DNA of 64,000 bases, taken from the NCBI RefSeq assembly GCF_000699445.3, contig NC_067197.1, positions 22,551,809-22,615,808 of the forward strand. The letters are read 5' to 3'. Below are positions 59,450-64,000 of this stretch, piece by piece. Made by a program: the position numbers and the translations under genes. The notes beneath the pieces were generated by a model. That model worked only from the letters and a program-made list of their open reading frames with translations, had not been told where the DNA came from and made no database searches. This DNA is from Schistosoma haematobium (taxonomy: Eukaryota > Platyhelminthes > Trematoda > Strigeidida > Schistosomatidae). The first letter of the stretch is position 1. Every line of letters starts with the position of its first letter.

Positions 59450-60884
59450 TTTTAAAGTGACTAATTGATATGATTCATTTTTTTTATATCGCCATCATAG
59501 TAAAACGTTTTTTTGATAAAAAAGTACTACCATCTGATAGATATTTTCATTCATTAACTGTGATAAGTTTTATTGTAATAACCTTCGCCTAAAAAATATC
59601 CAATCTTCTTTAATGCTTTTGTGATGTGATGGGCATTTCAAGGAGTTGAAATATTACAGAAATTTACTTACAAACGAAGAGTTCAATTCAAAAAAGGACA
59701 CTATAACCCGTTTCATACAGTCCATTTTCAAATGAAAGTGATTTTTTGTACATTACATCTAACATACAATCGTTTCGTAATTTAATTTGAAAACAAATTT
59801 GATCCCATAATTTTATTCTCAAACGTTTAATAATCACCTATTTCAGTACGAATTTGTATCGTACAGAAGTGATAAATGATATTGATTGTTAAGTTTATAA
59901 GTGACCAGTATGTGCTTCACATGAAAATAATAGATTTCTAAAAGATATTACTTAATTAGAAAATGAGTAGTCTGGAAAAATAAGATAAGATAGAACAGTC
60001 TTTTTAACTACAATTGGCTAAACTAAATTAATCGAATTCTATAGATTTTCTATTCAGCTGTGTTTATGTTGATATTGTTAGTGGCATGATGGAAACTGAT
60101 GTTTAGATGTTTGTTGAACAGTGTTTGTCATTCTATGATGAGTCTTTTTCTCGAAATTAATGAAATATACCTAAATATCATACGCTTTCTGGCAACATAG
60201 ACATTAACTGAATGTCAAACTTTTATATACTTTGAAAGAGAATACAACACTTAGAGTATCGTCATATTACAAACCACTCAATATTAATCAACATCATTAT
60301 GAAAATCATTTGTCTAAGATGTAGATGTTTAAGTGGTATTTTCTAATAAATTTTTATCTGCATTGAAAATAACACTAAAGACTTTCCGGTATCCCTTTCA
60401 ACAGAGTTCTGGATTATAAGTAAAACATAAAAAAAGTTTGTTTTATCTTCGTACAAACCCGAATAGACAAGAATTTTCAGAATAAACTACAGCATGAAAT
60501 CACACGAAAATTAATTTTGGCGTCAAGTTGTTGAATCTAATCCGCAATTGAAAAGAAATTGACAGTTGTTGTTAAGATGCGATTATGTACACTCAGTTAC
60601 ATAATCACTGCATATTAATTCGGGTCAAGAAATGAATAAAACATAAATATGTCGAATTGTCTACTTGTTTTCGAAAATTTAAGTGTTATAAACCGCTCAA
60701 TCTGCAGTGTTTGGTGAGTTGAAAAGAGGTGAGAAAAGATATTCTCAAAAGCTTCAGTGAATTTTGATTTTCTCTGCCTTCATACTTGAAAGGATGCATT
60801 TCATTCTGATAATGAGGAAAATGAGAACACTGTAGGGATGTGTTAATTTCTATGATATGACTGATTGAAATGAACGAAGACTTA

Positions 60885-61105
60885 GGTGAGGACAACCTAT
60901 TCGTTATTTCATACAAAGTTACAGAATATTTTGGTAAATTATGGAACCATACATTAAATGCTTCAATTGCAAATCTTCCATCGGTTGTCCTTTACATTCC
61001 ATCTGATTATTACAATTCATAATTCCTTTCTATTTCCCTTTCTGCTGTCGGCCATTCAACTTTTGATTGTTGTTACATACTCGTAGCATACACTACAGTA
61101 TGAGT
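60885..61105 (-). repeat. Dispersed repeat family D, copy 6 (diverged)
   Basis: CAAATCTTCCATCGGTTGTC and ATTTCCCTTTCTGCTGTCGG read as the antisense of the family D middle part. Weak similarity. Confidence 0.4.
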
Positions 61106-61411
61106 GGTTAGGTAAAAGTGACTCATGTATAGTAATTTACTTTGAACACGGATTAATCCGAATCGTAGCATGAAATCTATTTAGCATTTTCATTGTCCAT
61201 TTCACTCACTGAATTGTGGTGAAAGTGGAGTTTGGGTTGTAATGATACATTTTTAAAATGATTCTATCAACGTGTTTAGGGTAAGTGAAGAGTCTGATTC
61301 GCTTAGTGTAAACAATAAATATGATCAGTTAACGAGTCACAGAATGGATTATGAATAAAGTTAATTATTCAGTGTATGCCAAGTAGTATTTCATACGTAT
61401 ATCAACTGATT

Positions 61412-61428
61412 ATATATATATATATATC
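61412..61428. repeat. (TA)n microsatellite
   Basis: About 8 TA units. Confidence 0.9.
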
Positions 61429-63009
61429 GGTCAGGGAATACGTTTGCGAAATAGGTCTAAGTCAAAAAATTAATTAAAATGCTTGCAAAAGTAAATATTT
61501 TCAAATCCGTTATCGATAATAATAGGTCCCTGTTCAACTGAATAGAATACATAAATCGACAATGTTCTTAGATTTTATGAAACTGCGCCAATCGATCAGA
61601 ATTCAGATCCTTTGAGGTAGTTACAGTCTATAATTTTCTTGTGAACTAACATGTATTCGTTTCCCATTACAGCTAATTTTATAACTAAATGGTTTTATCA
61701 CTTTGACAGCCAATTTCCTACTTTTTCTTGATGCACTTCTATGCTAACCACATTGTCAAACTGAAACAACTGATATCCGGGTGTTGATAATATTTCGTCC
61801 GATTGTTCAACTCGGTGGTAGCTTGAAGTTTCGTTAACCAGTTAAATATTCTTCAAGTATCCTAGGCCTAACATCATCAGAAACAACACGATTTTTCGCC
61901 ATTCGACTTCGATAATCTTTGGAAACCACTGGTAAAATACCCAACATTTATTTCTAAATTCTATCTTCGAAGACTGTCTTTTGTTTGTAAATTAAAAAAT
62001 GTAAACATAACAGAATATTTTCACATGCACATACAGATAAATTTCAGAATAACTTATTAGTACAAGGTAAGTCTATTGTAATCATCCCACTAAATCTATT
62101 AAAGGAGGTAAGATCATCTTGAAATAGAAATGAAATGTCTTAATTCCTTTTTCAATAAGACCATGGGTTGCTTTTTATGATGACGGCCCACTGCTGAACT
62201 CGAGGAATCTCTAAGAAGCCCATAAAGAGACGAAGATTTTCCATCCAATCATCTTTCGGAAGAACATTCCAGAATCTCGACGTGTAGCTTCGCCATTGGA
62301 TAATTATGACGATGATTTTGATTTAACTAAAAGCTATAAGTACCTGAGAGTTTTGTACCATAATGAAACTGTTTGGAATAACATTCCTTCTCACTTGTCT
62401 TCTGCTTTCTCATTTGAAATTTGGTGAATTCTAGCACTCGAGTGCTCAGGTGGTACGCGGTGTATCAAGAATCTAAGCTCCATATATAACACCTTTGTTA
62501 TAGAAATAATTGTTGATTTTAAATCTAAAATTTAGATGCCTAACAGAAAAGTTACAAGTGTTACATTCAAAATCCAATTAAATATAAAGATTCCCATCAT
62601 TATAAAACTGAATAATTTTGATCAGTTTAAACGGTGTTAACACTATTTGTTGTATTAGTTAACAAAGGAACTTTGAATTATGTGATTCAAAGAAATTGTC
62701 TGTACATATCTTATAAGGCATTAGATCCATTAATTTATATGTTAGTTTAATATTATATAATGAATAAATAATAAGTTGAAGTATTATATATAGACTTGTA
62801 AGCGTCGAGTAGGTTCTCATCCACCTTTAGGTACAATCACGGTATCAGAGATGATCAAATAAGAATGAAAAGAACAGACATCGCTTTTTGCACAAAATTC
62901 AAAAACTGATTGACTGATTTCATATTATATAATAAACTCAATAGAAATTTAAACAATTCAGCAAAGAAAACTTATGTTTCGATTATATCATTTACTCAAG
63001 CTGTACAAT

Positions 63010-63135
63010 CGTATTTATAGTGGAGTTCAACTATGTTAGGTGTGGGGCAGTTACTCACCGAAGACAATGGAAGACGTTGGGCAATATCATGGATTGGTTG
63101 AATTAAGGCATAGTTCTCGTCATCTAATGGTTAGC
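63010..63135 (+). mobile_element. Family B leader fragment
   Basis: TGGAGTTCAACTATGTTAGG, then ACTCACCGAAGACAATGGAA and ATCATGGATTGGTTGAA match only the leader upstream of the tRNA-like head. Confidence 0.5.
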
Positions 63136-64000
63136 CATTACCAACACACTAACATATGACAAGTATATTAATATTTGCTTTATAAATATGAAATTATTTA
63201 TCGTTTCTGTTAAAGAATAAGTTGTGTAGAGGTCCCATGTTCCGGACAATCTATTTTTGAATAGGAAGATGAACATAGTGAAATACCTTTCTCAAACTCT
63301 TTGGTTATAAGGAATTCCAATGGTTATCTTAATCTAACCATGTACCGAGAACCGACACATTTAAATCGGTATATCGATTTTAAATATGCACATCCATTCA
63401 GTGCGTAAATTTACCTAGCCCTCAAGTTTTTCAGTAGAGCAAACAAGATCATTATTTGAGAAAGAGACATATAAAGAAAAAGAGGATATGATAGACATCT
63501 TACGACTTAATAATTTCCCTAAATATATTATTTAAAACATATTAAAACGAAACTGTCCCTCTGTAAATAATAATCCTAAAGAAAGATCTTGGATTGGTAC
63601 TGTGTTTTTACATTACCGCGAAGATACGACATAAGAATTAAAGCGGCTTTTGAAAATGTACAAAATTAACGCTTTCTATAAGACAACTAATAATCTAGGA
63701 AACTCTTTAGTTAGAATAAAAGAAAAGATCCAGTTCACTTCCACATAATATTATGTTTACCGAGTAGGTTGTGCCGATTGGAGAGTCTTCCCGTGGGATC
63801 TTGATTCATGCCGAGGAACGTTTAAGTTACACAAAATGACCTAACAGTCCCGTGAAATCGGAAAATTTACAGGGTAAATCCGCAATATCAGTATATGCCA
63901 CATTCGATAATCACCAAACTGATATTGAAAAAATTAAAATATTTCAGAAATGTTTTTCCAACTATAAAGAGAGGCGAGTAGCCGAAGAGCTTCACGTACT

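Larger units (their letters stand above)
59450..64000. other. Downstream of the RGS stop codon: 3'UTR/intergenic
   Basis: No AATAAA signal was found within the first 500 bases after the stop. Beyond that are AT-rich DNA, a diverged family D copy, a (TA)n tract and a family B leader scrap at 63010. Confidence 0.5.

Noticed and set aside
62140..62300. Faint similarity to the family B hammerhead flank
   Set aside because: Too diverged to separate from chance by eye.
1..64000. CRISPR arrays, prokaryotic operons, rRNA genes
   Set aside because: No regularly spaced short repeats, no dense coding and no rRNA-like sequence. The window is eukaryotic.
63940..64000. HTH-like RRVAEELHV at the window edge
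   Set aside because: Too short to judge; the rest would lie outside the window.

Overview
The window looks like a piece of a Schistosoma (blood fluke) nuclear genome. The species cannot be fixed from the sequence. The reasons are: an AT-rich background, one widely spaced multi-exon animal gene, and many repeats of types known from schistosomes. These include Sm-alpha-like tRNA/hammerhead SINEs, an RTE-clade (SR2-like) non-LTR retrotransposon, a Penelope-like element fragment and a Merlin-type DNA transposon remnant. No prokaryotic features and no RNA gene that looks functional for the host were seen.

The only confident host gene runs from about 36.5 to 59.4 kb on the + strand. Six exons splice in phase into 542 codons plus a stop. 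They encode a regulator of G-protein signalling (RGS) protein with an R4-type RGS domain at about residues 248-365, flanked by long Ser/Thr/Asn-rich tails. The N-terminal start is uncertain because the first exon seen is open up to its splice acceptor. The last intron is about 9.7 kb.

The left half (1-36 kb) holds no host exon I can support. It is AT-rich DNA with repeats: a 526-bp tandem 'family B' tRNA/hammerhead insertion with a target-site duplication (8.9-9.5 kb), a 371-bp inverted-repeat element with a helix-turn-helix remnant (9.8-10.2 kb), Penelope-related foldbacks (15.5-16.1 kb), a nearly complete but dead SR2-like element (18.1-21.1 kb), a Merlin remnant (27 kb) and a Penelope-like GIY-YIG fragment between perfect 127-bp inverted repeats (29.4-30.25 kb).

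The most interesting theme is self-cleaving RNA. At least four repeat families carry recognisable hammerhead ribozyme cores. Family A is Sm-alpha-like. Family B has a different tRNA-like head and a CUGAGGA core. Family C is one 199-bp SINE with a 14-bp target-site duplication, inside the RGS gene. The fourth group is the Penelope-like terminal repeats. Families A, B and C combine pol III-type A/B boxes with a hammerhead. In all three, stem III is a near-palindromic octamer with no loop, although the sequence differs between families. Families A and B often sit as divergent head-to-head pairs, as do the two ends of the Penelope-like element. Family B also shows a 401-bp tandem unit inside a single target-site duplication, as expected if multimeric or circular RNA had been reverse-transcribed. 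Two further insertions carry a CUGAAGA...GAAAC hammerhead-like motif.
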